A DNA stretch of 64,000 nucleotides from DASYTH01 sp035762905. Its GTDB lineage: Bacteria > Actinomycetota > Actinomycetes > Mycobacteriales > Pseudonocardiaceae. Below, piece after piece: positions 55,671 to 63,909 of the stretch. Each line of letters begins with the position of its first letter. The stretch's first letter is position 1. The position numbers were made by a program, and so were the translations under genes. Under the pieces are notes generated by a model. That model made no database searches. It was not told the DNA's origin and saw only the letters and a program-made list of their open reading frames with translations. The stretch is from assembly GCF_035762905.1 (NCBI RefSeq), contig NZ_DASUCC010000144.1:80571-144570 (forward strand), written 5' to 3'.

Positions 55671-56467
55671 GCCTGGCGCGGTTCTCGTTCAACCAGGCGA
55701 CCGCGAACAACTGGCCGTTGCCGGAGCTTGTCGACGGGTGCGCCGCGGCCGGGGTGCCGGCGGTCGGACTGTGGCGGGCACCGGTGCAGGAGTACGGCCT
55801 GGTCCGGACCGCCAAGCTGGTCCGCGACGCCGGCCTCGCGGTCAGTTCCCTGTGCCGGGGCGGGTTCTTCTGCGACGACGGCTGGCTGGACGACAACCGC
55901 CGCGCCGTGGACGAGGCCGCCGCGCTCGGCACCCCGGTGCTGGTGCTGGTGGTCGGCGGGCTCGGCACCCGCACCCTGGACGACGCCCGCGCGCAGGTGG
56001 CCGAGGCGATCGGCACCCTGGTTCCGCACGCCCGCGCCGCCGGGGTGCGGTTGGCCATCGAACCGATGCATCCCATGTACTGCGCCGATCGCGGCGTGGT
56101 GTCCACCCTGGCCGCCGCGCTCGACCTGGCCGCCGCGCACCCGCCCGCCGACGTCGGGGTCGTGATCGACACCTATCACGTCTGGTGGGACGAGCGGGTC
56201 TGGGAGCAGATCGCCCGGGCCGGCGCCGACGGGCGGATCGCCTGCTACCAGGTCGCCGACTGGATCACGCCGCTGCCGGCCGGGGTGCTGCTCGGCCGCG
56301 GCCTGCCCGGGGCCGGCAGCGTGGAGATCTCCCGCTACACCAAGGAGATCACCGCCGCCGGCTACACCGGGCCGATCGAGGTCGAGGTGTTCAACGCCGA
56401 CCTGTGGGCCCGGCCCGGCCCGGACATCCTGCGCGACACCATCGCCGCCTACCTCAGCTGTACGTGA
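55667..56467 (+). CDS. sugar phosphate isomerase/epimerase-like TIM barrel
   Basis: This is a 266-residue protein with AP-endonuclease-2 fold metal motifs: LAIEPMHPMY, GVVIDTYHVWW and GPIEVEVFNADLW. It is an isomerase, epimerase or dehydratase on sugar or keto-sugar intermediates. The ATG overlaps the DUF993 stop. The three plus-strand genes together could oxidise, rearrange and split a sugar; the divergent half supplies a glycosidase and a kinase. It ends overlapping the convergent cell-wall gene. Confidence 0.85.
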   Translation: MSLARFSFNQATANNWPLPELVDGCAAAGVPAVGLWRAPVQEYGLVRTAKLVRDAGLAVSSLCRGGFFCDDGWLDDNRRAVDEAAALGTPVLVLVVGGLGTRTLDDARAQVAEAIGTLVPHARAAGVRLAIEPMHPMYCADRGVVSTLAAALDLAAAHPPADVGVVIDTYHVWWDERVWEQIARAGADGRIACYQVADWITPLPAGVLLGRGLPGAGSVEISRYTKEITAAGYTGPIEVEVFNADLWARPGPDILRDTIAAYLSCT

Positions 56468-57134
56468 TCCCGGGGATCCGACCGGCCCGGGTGAACCGCG
56501 AGCCGATCGTGCCGACCGCGACACCGTACTTCGAGCCCATGGCCTCGATGGTCTCGTCGCCGGTGCCGAGCGACAGCGCCACGTGGTTGTACTGGGCGCC
56601 GTTGTGGCCGGCCTCGCGGAACAGCAGCGCGCCGCGGATTCCGCCGGCCTCGTCCACGCCGCACTCCAGCCCGGCGGCGGCGACCGTGTCGATCTGGCTC
56701 ACCGAGTAGCTGGGCAGCTCGATGCCGAGCTGTGCGCAGCTCCAGGAGATCAGCTCGGCGCAGTCGAACTCGTTCTCGTCGGGGTTGTTCTCGTCGGCGT
56801 CGGTGCCGAACACGTACCGGTCGTTGACCTGCTTGAGCGCGATGTCGACCAGCGCGTCGCCGGTGGGGCCCTCGGACGGGTCGTGCGCGGTGGGGTCTTC
56901 GGCCGGGGTGGAGAACAACGCGCCCCAGGTGTCGTTGTCGATCGAGCCGGTGATCGGCAGCCCGTACGCGGCCTGGAAGGCCTGGACCGCCTCTTCGGTC
57001 TTGCGCCCGTAGTCGCCGTCCGATCCGCCGGTCGAGTAGCCGAGCTCGGTCAGCCGGTCCTGCACGGTGCGCACGTGTTCGTTGCTGTCACCACGTTTGA
57101 GAAGGGTCTCGGACATGTGGCCAAAGTCGGACAT
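56454..57134 (-). CDS. peptidoglycan-binding plus NlpC/P60-like protein, leaderless
   Basis: This is a 226-residue protein. The N-terminal peptidoglycan-binding domain is clear (VRTVQDRLTELGYSTGGSDG, TEEAVQAFQAAYGLP). The C-terminal half (YVFGTD .. EFDCAELISWSCAQLGIELP, then HVALSLGTGDETIEAM) fits an NlpC/P60 cysteine peptidase with Cys in FDCAELI and a His in NHVALS. No signal peptide is visible, unusual for a wall hydrolase. A phage or contractile-tail origin is possible. The start is ATG 57134 or 57116. Confidence 0.75.
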   Translation of the reverse strand: MSDFGHMSETLLKRGDSNEHVRTVQDRLTELGYSTGGSDGDYGRKTEEAVQAFQAAYGLPITGSIDNDTWGALFSTPAEDPTAHDPSEGPTGDALVDIALKQVNDRYVFGTDADENNPDENEFDCAELISWSCAQLGIELPSYSVSQIDTVAAAGLECGVDEAGGIRGALLFREAGHNGAQYNHVALSLGTGDETIEAMGSKYGVAVGTIGSRFTRAGRIPGITYS

Positions 57135-57187
57135 TTTCCCGCGGTCCGGCAGGTCCGATCGCGCGGCTGTTGGGGCAGCGCCAATCT

Positions 57188-57228
57188 TCTACATAACCTT
57201 GACGCTTCCGAGACAACATGTAGAGAAT
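57188..57228 (+). promoter_or_regulatory. box operon promoter with flanking dyad
   Basis: TTGACG (57199-57204) and GAGAAT (57223-57228) form an 18-spaced promoter, predicting a start near the GTG at 57234, leaderless or nearly so. Perfect half-sites TCTACAT (57188-57194) and ATGTAGA (57218-57224) flank and overlap it, 30 bp apart. This fits a dimeric or looping repressor. No regulator gene is adjacent. Confidence 0.55.
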
Positions 57229-57233
57229 GAGGC

Positions 57234-58850
57234 GTGGAGAACGTGTCGTTCGAGACGTGTCCCGAGCAGTACCGGCACTGGACGGTGCGGGTGGCGGGGG
57301 AGATCGCCTGGCTGGTGCTCGACGTCGACGAGGGCGGTGGGCTGGTTCCGGGATACGAGCTGAAGCTGAACTCCTACGACCTCGGGGTGGACATCGAGCT
57401 GTACGACGCGACCCAGCGGCTGCGGTTCGAGCACCCCGAGGTGCGAGCCGTGGTGGTGACCAGCGGCAAGGACAAGGTGTTCTCGGCCGGAGCCAACATC
57501 CGGATGCTGGCGGCCGCGCCGCACCACTGGAAGGTCAACTTCTGCAAGTTCACCAATGAGACCCGCAACGCCATGGAGGACGCCAGCGCGCACTCGGGAC
57601 AGGTGTACCTGGCGGCCGTGAACGGGTCGTGTGCCGGCGGCGGCTACGAGATCGCCCTGGCCTGCGAGCGGATCCTGCTGGTCGACGACAACTCCTCGAC
57701 CGTGTCGCTGCCCGAGGTGCCGCTGCTCGGCGTGCTGCCCGGCACCGGCGGGCTGACCCGGCTGGTCGACAAGCGCGGTGTGCGCAAGGACCTGGCCGAC
57801 GTGTTCGCCACCCGGCCGGACGGCATCAAGGGCCGCACCGCCGTGGATTGGCGGCTGGTCGACGAGTTGGCCGCGCCGCGGCGGTTCGAGGAGACCGTCC
57901 GGGAGCGGGCCACCGAGCTGGCCGCCGGGTCCAGTCGGCCGCGGGACGCCCGCGGCGTGCGGCTCACCCCGCTGCGCCGGGACACCTACGTCATCGCCGA
58001 GCCGGACTCCGGCGGCGGCATCGTCACGATCACCGTGCGGGCGCCCGCCGAACCCGCGCCGGACACCATCGCCGGTCAGGACGCGGAGTTCTGGCCGCTG
58101 GCGCTCACCCGCGAGCTGGACGACCTGATCCTTCGGCTGCGCACCAACGAGACCGCGCTGGGCACCTGGGTGATCAAGACCGAGGGCGACCCCGAGGTGG
58201 TGCTCGGCTACGAGCGCCTGCTGCTCGAACACCGGGACCACTGGCTGGCCAACGAGATCCTGCAGTACTACAAGCGCACGCTGAAGCGGCTGGACGTCAC
58301 CAGCCGCAGCCTGATCGCGCTGATCGAGCCGGGATCCTGCTTCGCCGGCCTGCTGGCCGAGCTGGCCTTCGCCTGCGACCGGCAGTACATGCTCGACGAT
58401 CAGGAGGTCGATCCGCCGGCCGCGGTGCACCTGACCGAGGCCAATTTCGGGCTGCTGCCCATGAGCAACGGCATCTCCCGGCTGCGGTCCCGGTTCCACG
58501 GCCAACCCGACGCGCTGGAGCTGTTGCGCGACAAGGAGATCGGGCGACCGCTCGGGCCGGCGGCGGCCCGCGACCTCGGGCTGGTCACCGACGCTCCGGA
58601 TGACATCGACTGGGACGACGAGATCCGAATCGTGCTCGAGGGCCGCGCCGCGCTCAGCCCGGACGCGTGCACCGGGATGGAGGCCAACCACCGGTTCGTC
58701 GGACCGGAGACCATGGAGAGCAAGATATTCGGCCGGCTGTCCGCCTGGCAGAACTGGATTTTCCTGCGCCCCAACGCATCCGGCGAGGACGGGGCGTTGC
58801 GCAGGTATGGCACGGGACAGCGGCCGGTCTTCGACAGGGGACGGGTATGA
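57234..58850 (+). CDS. boxC: benzoyl-CoA-dihydrodiol/2,3-epoxybenzoyl-CoA dihydrolase
   Basis: This is a 538-residue enoyl-CoA hydratase-like enzyme with two halves. GGLVPGYELKLNSYDLGVDI, KDKVFSAGANIRML and SCAGGGYEIALACERIL are characteristic of BoxC, which hydrolyses 2,3-epoxybenzoyl-CoA to ring-cleaved products in aerobic benzoate degradation. The GTG start lies at the predicted transcript start. Its stop overlaps boxB by four bases (ATGA). The window contains no boxA-type reductase or boxD-type aldehyde dehydrogenase. Confidence 0.95.
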   Translation: MENVSFETCPEQYRHWTVRVAGEIAWLVLDVDEGGGLVPGYELKLNSYDLGVDIELYDATQRLRFEHPEVRAVVVTSGKDKVFSAGANIRMLAAAPHHWKVNFCKFTNETRNAMEDASAHSGQVYLAAVNGSCAGGGYEIALACERILLVDDNSSTVSLPEVPLLGVLPGTGGLTRLVDKRGVRKDLADVFATRPDGIKGRTAVDWRLVDELAAPRRFEETVRERATELAAGSSRPRDARGVRLTPLRRDTYVIAEPDSGGGIVTITVRAPAEPAPDTIAGQDAEFWPLALTRELDDLILRLRTNETALGTWVIKTEGDPEVVLGYERLLLEHRDHWLANEILQYYKRTLKRLDVTSRSLIALIEPGSCFAGLLAELAFACDRQYMLDDQEVDPPAAVHLTEANFGLLPMSNGISRLRSRFHGQPDALELLRDKEIGRPLGPAAARDLGLVTDAPDDIDWDDEIRIVLEGRAALSPDACTGMEANHRFVGPETMESKIFGRLSAWQNWIFLRPNASGEDGALRRYGTGQRPVFDRGRV

Positions 58851-60268
58851 CCACCGGAATCAACTACGACGACAAGATCCCCAACAACGTGGACCTGACG
58901 TCCAACCGCCGGCTGCAGCGGGCGCTGGAGGGCTGGCAGCCGAAGTTCATGAACTGGTGGGGGGAGATGGGCCCGACGCTGGACACGCACGGCGTGTACC
59001 TGCGCACCGCGGTGAGCGTCGGCCGGGACGGCTGGGCGCACTTCGACCACGTGAACGTGCCGGACTACCGCTGGGGCATCTTCCTCGCCGAGCGCGACCC
59101 GGACCGCGTGATCGCCTTCGGGCAGCACAAGGGCGAGCCGGCCTGGCAGCAGGTGCCCGGTGAGTACCGCGCCGACCTGCAACGCCTGATCGTGATCCAG
59201 GGCGACACCGAACCGGCGTCGGTCGAGCAGCAGCGGCTGCTCGGCCTGACCGCGCCCAGCCTCTACGACCTGCGCAACCTGTTCCAGGTCAACGTGGAGG
59301 AGGGCCGGCACCTGTGGGCGATGGTGTACCTGCTGCACGCCTACTTCGGGCGCGAGGGCCGGGAGGAGGCCGAGGCGCTGCTGCTGCGCAACTCCGGCAG
59401 CCCGGACTCGCCGCGCATCCTCGGCGCGTTCAACGAGGAGACCGCGGACTGGTTGGCGTTCTTCATGTTCACCTATTTCACCGACCGGGACGGCAAGTAC
59501 CAGCTCGGCACGCTGAAGGAGAGCGGGTTCGACCCACTGTCCCGCACCTGCGAGTTCATGCTCAAGGAAGAGGCGCACCACATGTTCGTCGGCACCACCG
59601 GCGTCGACCGGGTGGTGGAACGCAGCGCGCAGCTGATCCGTGAGCACGACACCTACGACATCGGGCCGCACGGCGGGATCCCGCTGGAGATCATCCAGAA
59701 GTACCTGAACTTCCACTACACGGTGTCGCTGGACCTGTTCGGCAGCGAGACCTCCACCAACGCGGCCAACTACTACACGGCCGGGCTGAAGGGCCGGTGG
59801 CAGGAGACCCGCCGCCGGGACGACCACCAGCTCACCGAGGACAGCATGCGGCTGGACCGCCCGACCGGTGCCGGCACCTGGGACAGCGAGGAGCTCTCCG
59901 CCCTGCTCGCGCTGAACCTGGACCTGCGCGGCGAGTACATCGCCGACTGCGAGACCGGAGTCAAGCGGTGGAACCGGATCCTGGCCGACCACGAGGTCGA
60001 CTTCCAGCTGGCGTTGCCACATCCGGGCTTCAACCGCAAAGTCGGCGTAAGCTCCGGATTTCACATCACTCCGAACGGCACGATCGTGGACGAGCAGACC
60101 TGGGCGGCGGCCAGGAGCAAGTGGCTGCCGACGAGCGCGGACCTGACCTTCGTCCGCTCGCTCATGCAGCCGGTCTATGACCGGGGCCGGATCGCGAGCT
60201 GGCTCGCTCCGCCCCGCAACGGCATCAACGGCAAGCCGTTCGACTTCGAGTACGTCTACCTGAGCTGA
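58847..60268 (+). CDS. boxB: benzoyl-CoA 2,3-epoxidase oxygenase subunit
   Basis: This is a 473-residue class I-like di-iron protein. EEGRHLWAM and KEEAHHMFVG carry the carboxylate and histidine iron ligands, and NNVDLTSNRRLQRALEGWQP is the conserved N terminus. BoxB makes 2,3-epoxybenzoyl-CoA with electrons from a reductase (BoxA), which is not encoded in the window. The ATG overlaps boxC. I am very sure of the family. Confidence 0.96.
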   Translation: MTTGINYDDKIPNNVDLTSNRRLQRALEGWQPKFMNWWGEMGPTLDTHGVYLRTAVSVGRDGWAHFDHVNVPDYRWGIFLAERDPDRVIAFGQHKGEPAWQQVPGEYRADLQRLIVIQGDTEPASVEQQRLLGLTAPSLYDLRNLFQVNVEEGRHLWAMVYLLHAYFGREGREEAEALLLRNSGSPDSPRILGAFNEETADWLAFFMFTYFTDRDGKYQLGTLKESGFDPLSRTCEFMLKEEAHHMFVGTTGVDRVVERSAQLIREHDTYDIGPHGGIPLEIIQKYLNFHYTVSLDLFGSETSTNAANYYTAGLKGRWQETRRRDDHQLTEDSMRLDRPTGAGTWDSEELSALLALNLDLRGEYIADCETGVKRWNRILADHEVDFQLALPHPGFNRKVGVSSGFHITPNGTIVDEQTWAAARSKWLPTSADLTFVRSLMQPVYDRGRIASWLAPPRNGINGKPFDFEYVYLS

Positions 60269-60274
60269 GGGGCC

Positions 60275-61843
60275 ATGGAGATCTTCAACGCGGCGGACTA
60301 CCTGGTCGAACGGCACGTGCGGGCCGGGAACGGCGACCGCACGGCCGTGTTGAGTGGTGACCGGACCCTGACCTACCAGCAGCTCGCCGAGGAGGTGCAC
60401 CGGGTGGCCGCCGGGTTCGGCTCCCTCGGCGTGCGGCCGGAGGAGCGGATCGTCTTCTGCATGGCCGACGGAATCGAGCTGCTGTCCGGGATCCTGGCCG
60501 CGATGCACATCGGCGCGGTGCCGGTCCCGGTCTCCACCATGGTGACCGGGGACGAGCTGGCCACGATGGTGGTCGACGCCCGGGCCCGGGTGTTGTGCGT
60601 GTCGGCGGAGTTCGCCGCCGCCGCGGCCGCCGCCCTGACCATGGCGCCGGAGGTGGTCCGGGTGGTGCTCGACGGCGAGGCCGATCTCGGCGTGCCGATC
60701 TGGTCCTGGGAGAACCTGTGCTCGGCCGGTGGACCCGACGACGGCTACTCCACCTGGCCCGACTCGCCGGCACTCTGGCTCTACACCTCGGGAACCACCG
60801 GGCGGCCCAAGGGCGCCATGCACCGGCACGCCAGCATCCGGGACGTGGCGCAGTGCTACGGCACCGGCGTGCTCGGCGTCACCCCGGAGGACCGCTGCCT
60901 GTCCGTGCCCAAGCTGTTCTTCGCCTACGGCCTGGGAAACTCGTGCTTCTTCCCACTTGCCGCCGGGGGAGCGACGGTGCTGCTGCGCGGCCGGCCGACC
61001 CCGCACGGGGTGGCCGAGCGGGTGCGCGCCGACGCGCCGACGCTGTTCTTCGCGGTGCCGACGTTCTACGCGGCACTGCTGAACAGTGACATCCCGGACG
61101 ACACGTTCTCTTCGGTGCGCCAAGGGGTTTCGGCCGGTGAGCCGTTACCCGCCGTGCTGTGCAACCGGTTCCGCGAGCGGTTCGGGGTGGAGGTGCTGGA
61201 CGGGCTTGGCTCGACCGAGGCGCTGCACATCTTCCTGTCCAACCGACCCGGGCAGGTGCGGCCGGGCAGCTCGGGCACCCCGGTTCCGGGCTACGACGTG
61301 GAGATCCGGGACGAGCACGGGGTGCCGGTGACGGCCACCGGCACCCCGGGTGAGCTGTACCTGCGCGGCCCGTCGATCGCCACCGGCTACTGGTGCCGCA
61401 CCGAGACCACCAGGCGGATGTTCCTCGGCGAGTGGCTGCGCACCGGCGACAGCTACGTGCGCAACGAGGACGGCACCTACAGCTGTCTCGGCCGGTACAA
61501 CGACATGCTGAAGGCGGGCGGCATCTGGGTCTCGCCGGCCGAGGTCGAGCAGCGGCTGCTGGAGCACCCGGCGGTGGCCGAGGCGGCGGTGGTCGCGGCG
61601 CCGGACGAGGTCGGCATCGACAAGCCGGTGGCCTGCGTGGTCCCGGTCGCCGGCACCGACGTCGATTCGGACGCGCTGATCCGCTGGTGCCGGGACGGTC
61701 TGGCTTCCTTCAAGCGCCCGCGCGCGATCATCCCGATGACCGAGCTGCCCAAGACCGCGACCGGCAAGATCCGCCGCAACGTCCTGCGCGACCAGGTCCA
61801 CGACTCGCTGCGCACCGGGCCCGCCGCCGCGGAGCTGGTCTGA
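60275..61843 (+). CDS. benzoate-CoA ligase
   Basis: This is a 522-residue acyl-adenylate synthetase. The P-loop-like LYTSGTTGRPKGAMH and GLGSTEALHIF are present, and the A8 block reads GRYNDMLKAGGIWVSP, the K-x-x-G form typical of benzoate and aryl-CoA ligases. The catalytic lysine is in KTATGKIRRN. It activates benzoate, the first step of this pathway. It is six bases after boxB, and the next gene overlaps its stop. Confidence 0.93.
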   Translation: MEIFNAADYLVERHVRAGNGDRTAVLSGDRTLTYQQLAEEVHRVAAGFGSLGVRPEERIVFCMADGIELLSGILAAMHIGAVPVPVSTMVTGDELATMVVDARARVLCVSAEFAAAAAAALTMAPEVVRVVLDGEADLGVPIWSWENLCSAGGPDDGYSTWPDSPALWLYTSGTTGRPKGAMHRHASIRDVAQCYGTGVLGVTPEDRCLSVPKLFFAYGLGNSCFFPLAAGGATVLLRGRPTPHGVAERVRADAPTLFFAVPTFYAALLNSDIPDDTFSSVRQGVSAGEPLPAVLCNRFRERFGVEVLDGLGSTEALHIFLSNRPGQVRPGSSGTPVPGYDVEIRDEHGVPVTATGTPGELYLRGPSIATGYWCRTETTRRMFLGEWLRTGDSYVRNEDGTYSCLGRYNDMLKAGGIWVSPAEVEQRLLEHPAVAEAAVVAAPDEVGIDKPVACVVPVAGTDVDSDALIRWCRDGLASFKRPRAIIPMTELPKTATGKIRRNVLRDQVHDSLRTGPAAAELV

Positions 61844-62700
61844 TGCTCGGTGGCGTGCCGCTGGTCGACGCGCACGTGCACGCGGCCCGGCTGAGCACCC
61901 TGAAGCCGTCCTGGTCCGGCTGGGCCGAACAGTTCTCCGGCTCGCACGACTGGCGCTCCGCCTACGACGCGGCCGGCGACCCGGTCCCCGAACGCCTCGA
62001 CGCCCTGTTCGCCGCCGAGGGTGTCGACCGCGTACTCCTGTTCTGCGAGTACAGCCCCCGCGCCACCGGCATCCAGCCCATCGAGCACAACCTCCCCATC
62101 GTCGACCACAACCCCACCCGGTTCCGCCTGGTCGCCAACGTCAACCCGCACCTGCACCATCCCCTGGCGTCCGAAGTGGAGCGCCAACTCGACCTCGGTG
62201 CCGTGGCCCTCAAACTCCACCCGGTGCACGCCGGCTTCCACCCCGCCGACCGCGAGCTCTACCCCGCCTACCAGATCTGCCGCGAACGCGGCCTCCCCGT
62301 GATCATCCACTCCGGCGGCTCCACCTTCCCTGGCGCCCGCGCCCGCCTCGGCCACCCCGACCTCATCCTCGATGTCCTCGAAGACTTCCCCGAGGTCCCC
62401 ATCGTCCTGGCCCACGGCGGCCGCGGCGGCTGGTACGACAGCGCCGCGTTCCTGGCCCTCGCCCGCCCCAACGTGTGGCTCGACCTGGCCGGCCTCCCCC
62501 CGAAGAAACTCCCCGACTACTACGCCCGCTTCGACTTTCCCCGCCTCGCCACCAAAATGATCTTCGGCACCGACTGGCCCGGCACCCCCGGCCCCGCCCA
62601 CAACGCCACCGCCCTCGCCGACCTCCCCCTCCCCACCGACGTCCTGCACGCGGTCCTGTCGGCCAACGCCGCCAAAGTCTTCCCCGGCCTGAACATCTGA
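61843..62700 (+). CDS. amidohydrolase-family protein of the box operon
   Basis: This is a 285-residue TIM-barrel amidohydrolase with metal motifs VDAHVHAARLS, ALKLHPVHAGFHP, PVIIHSGG, VLAHGGRGG and FGTDWPG. Members include aromatic decarboxylases and hydrolases, so it may act on the pathway product or a thioester. It is not part of the classical box gene set. The ATG overlaps the ligase stop (TGATG). The latter part uses more C-ending codons than its neighbours. A strong terminator follows. Confidence 0.82.
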   Translation: MLGGVPLVDAHVHAARLSTLKPSWSGWAEQFSGSHDWRSAYDAAGDPVPERLDALFAAEGVDRVLLFCEYSPRATGIQPIEHNLPIVDHNPTRFRLVANVNPHLHHPLASEVERQLDLGAVALKLHPVHAGFHPADRELYPAYQICRERGLPVIIHSGGSTFPGARARLGHPDLILDVLEDFPEVPIVLAHGGRGGWYDSAAFLALARPNVWLDLAGLPPKKLPDYYARFDFPRLATKMIFGTDWPGTPGPAHNATALADLPLPTDVLHAVLSANAAKVFPGLNI

Positions 62701-62716
62701 CCGGAGCCACCACCCC

Positions 62717-62760
62717 GAGCCCGGTTGGCCGGCGCCTGGCGGCGCCGGCCAACCGGGCTC
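62717..62760 (+). terminator. box operon terminator
   Basis: A perfect 20 bp stem (62717-62736 with 62741-62760) and TGGC loop lie 16 bases after the amidohydrolase stop. It also lies before the convergent DUF397 gene, so it may work both ways. Confidence 0.88.
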
Positions 62761-62772
62761 GGCGGCACGCTG

Positions 62773-62937
62773 TCAACGCTCGAACTGACCCGCCTTGACC
62801 GTGGCCAGCAGACCGGATAGATCCACGGTCAGCATCGAGCCGCTGGGGTTCTTACTGTCCCGGATGGCGGTCAGGTCCGCCCTGACCTGTACACAGTCGC
62901 CGCTGTCGCCGCTGAAGCTCGACTTGCGCCAGTCCAT
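62773..62937 (-). CDS. DUF397 protein
   Basis: This is a 54-residue protein. MDWRKSSFSGDSGDCVQV is the DUF397 signature, followed by IRDSKNP and a C-terminal helix. DUF397 proteins nearly always pair with an XRE regulator in actinobacteria and probably bind or antagonise it. The ATG at 62937 follows AGGAGG. It overlaps the upstream regulator by 67 bases, an unusually long overlap. Confidence 0.9.
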   Translation of the reverse strand: MDWRKSSFSGDSGDCVQVRADLTAIRDSKNPSGSMLTVDLSGLLATVKAGQFER

Positions 62938-63770
62938 GATCGCGCCTCCTTCAGGATCGACCGGAGCCTAGTCTGACTTTCAGCGGTGGAAAGGGCTATG
63001 TGATCTAGCCTGGTGAGTAGCTTCACGTACGGTTCCGCCTGGTCGTCGTGCAAGTAGACCCCGCCGCCGGCTACCTCGACGTTCACAACCGGGGTGGTGT
63101 GAGGGAACGTCATGTAGAGCCACGAATGGCTGATCAGTCCGACCGGTAGATGTTCGGGGACCACCCGGATCGAGATTCCGCGCTCCCGGGCGTTCAGGAG
63201 GTGTCTGATCTGCATCCGGTGCCCCTCGGGTCCGCCGAATGGTGTGCGCAGTGCGGTCTCGCTGATGTAGGCCCGGTAGTCCACCGTGCCGAGGATCTTC
63301 TGTCGCCTGCGCCTGGCCACCCAGCGCAACTCCGCGACCTCCTGCGGATGGTCCTGAGAGAGCATGAGCGCCATGGCGTAGTCCTCGGTTTGGAGCAGGC
63401 CCGGCACCAGCGACACCGCCCAATTGATGAGGCCGTTGGCGTCCGCTTCATAGCTGGCAAGCGTCCCCATCTCAGCGGGAACACCCGGTAGCGGACGGTC
63501 CCACCAGCCCGATGCGTTCTCTGCTCTGGCCTCCGCGAGGATCTCGTCGCGTTCGGCAGCGGGAATCCGGTAGGCGGTAACGATCATCGCCACGTCCTCG
63601 GTGCTGATGTGGCGTTGACCGTTCTCGATTCTCGACATTGTTGCGAGCCCCCACCCCAACACCTTCGCCGCCGCTTCCAGACTCAGATCCGTCCGTTCCC
63701 TGCGGATCGCGCGCAGCCGGGAACCAATGATCCGGTCCCGGGGCCTCGGCGGCTGACGCTTGTTCGGCAC
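62871..63770 (-). CDS. XRE-type regulator with DUF5753 (Scr1 family)
   Basis: This is a 299-residue regulator. The N-terminal helix-turn-helix is clear (LSLEAAAKVLGWGLATMSRI) and a DUF5753 domain follows (GLLQTEDYAMALM, RMQIRHLLNARERGISIRVVP), the Scr1 layout. It works with the DUF397 partner, typically in development or stress control. I start at GTG 63770, seven bases after GGAAGGAG. The last ~22 residues read across the DUF397 gene out of frame, so the true end may have been extended by loss of a stop. Confidence 0.9.
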   Translation of the reverse strand: MPNKRQPPRPRDRIIGSRLRAIRRERTDLSLEAAAKVLGWGLATMSRIENGQRHISTEDVAMIVTAYRIPAAERDEILAEARAENASGWWDRPLPGVPAEMGTLASYEADANGLINWAVSLVPGLLQTEDYAMALMLSQDHPQEVAELRWVARRRRQKILGTVDYRAYISETALRTPFGGPEGHRMQIRHLLNARERGISIRVVPEHLPVGLISHSWLYMTFPHTTPVVNVEVAGGGVYLHDDQAEPYVKLLTRLDHIALSTAESQTRLRSILKEARSWTGASRASAATAATVYRSGRT

Positions 63771-63790
63771 GCTCACTCCTTCCCACCCGT

Positions 63791-63843
63791 GGAAAGGCAA
63801 GCGCCTTCCAGAAAGGAAGCCTACCGTCCTAAGTGAATTGGAA
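63791..63843. promoter_or_regulatory. overlapping GGAAG/CTTCC operator boxes
   Basis: CTTCCAGAAAGGAAG (63805-63819) is a perfect 5-5-5 palindrome. It overlaps a second dyad, GGAAAGGC..CGCCTTCC (63791-63809), and another GGAAGG follows at 63840. The sites lie between the XRE regulator and a divergent gene at 63910, so they likely bind the regulator. Confidence 0.5.
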
Positions 63844-63909
63844 GGCTCACCACCGATTAGCGAACCACCCCGACCGGTGATTTCCCGTGTCTACGAAAAG
63901 GCACCCATC

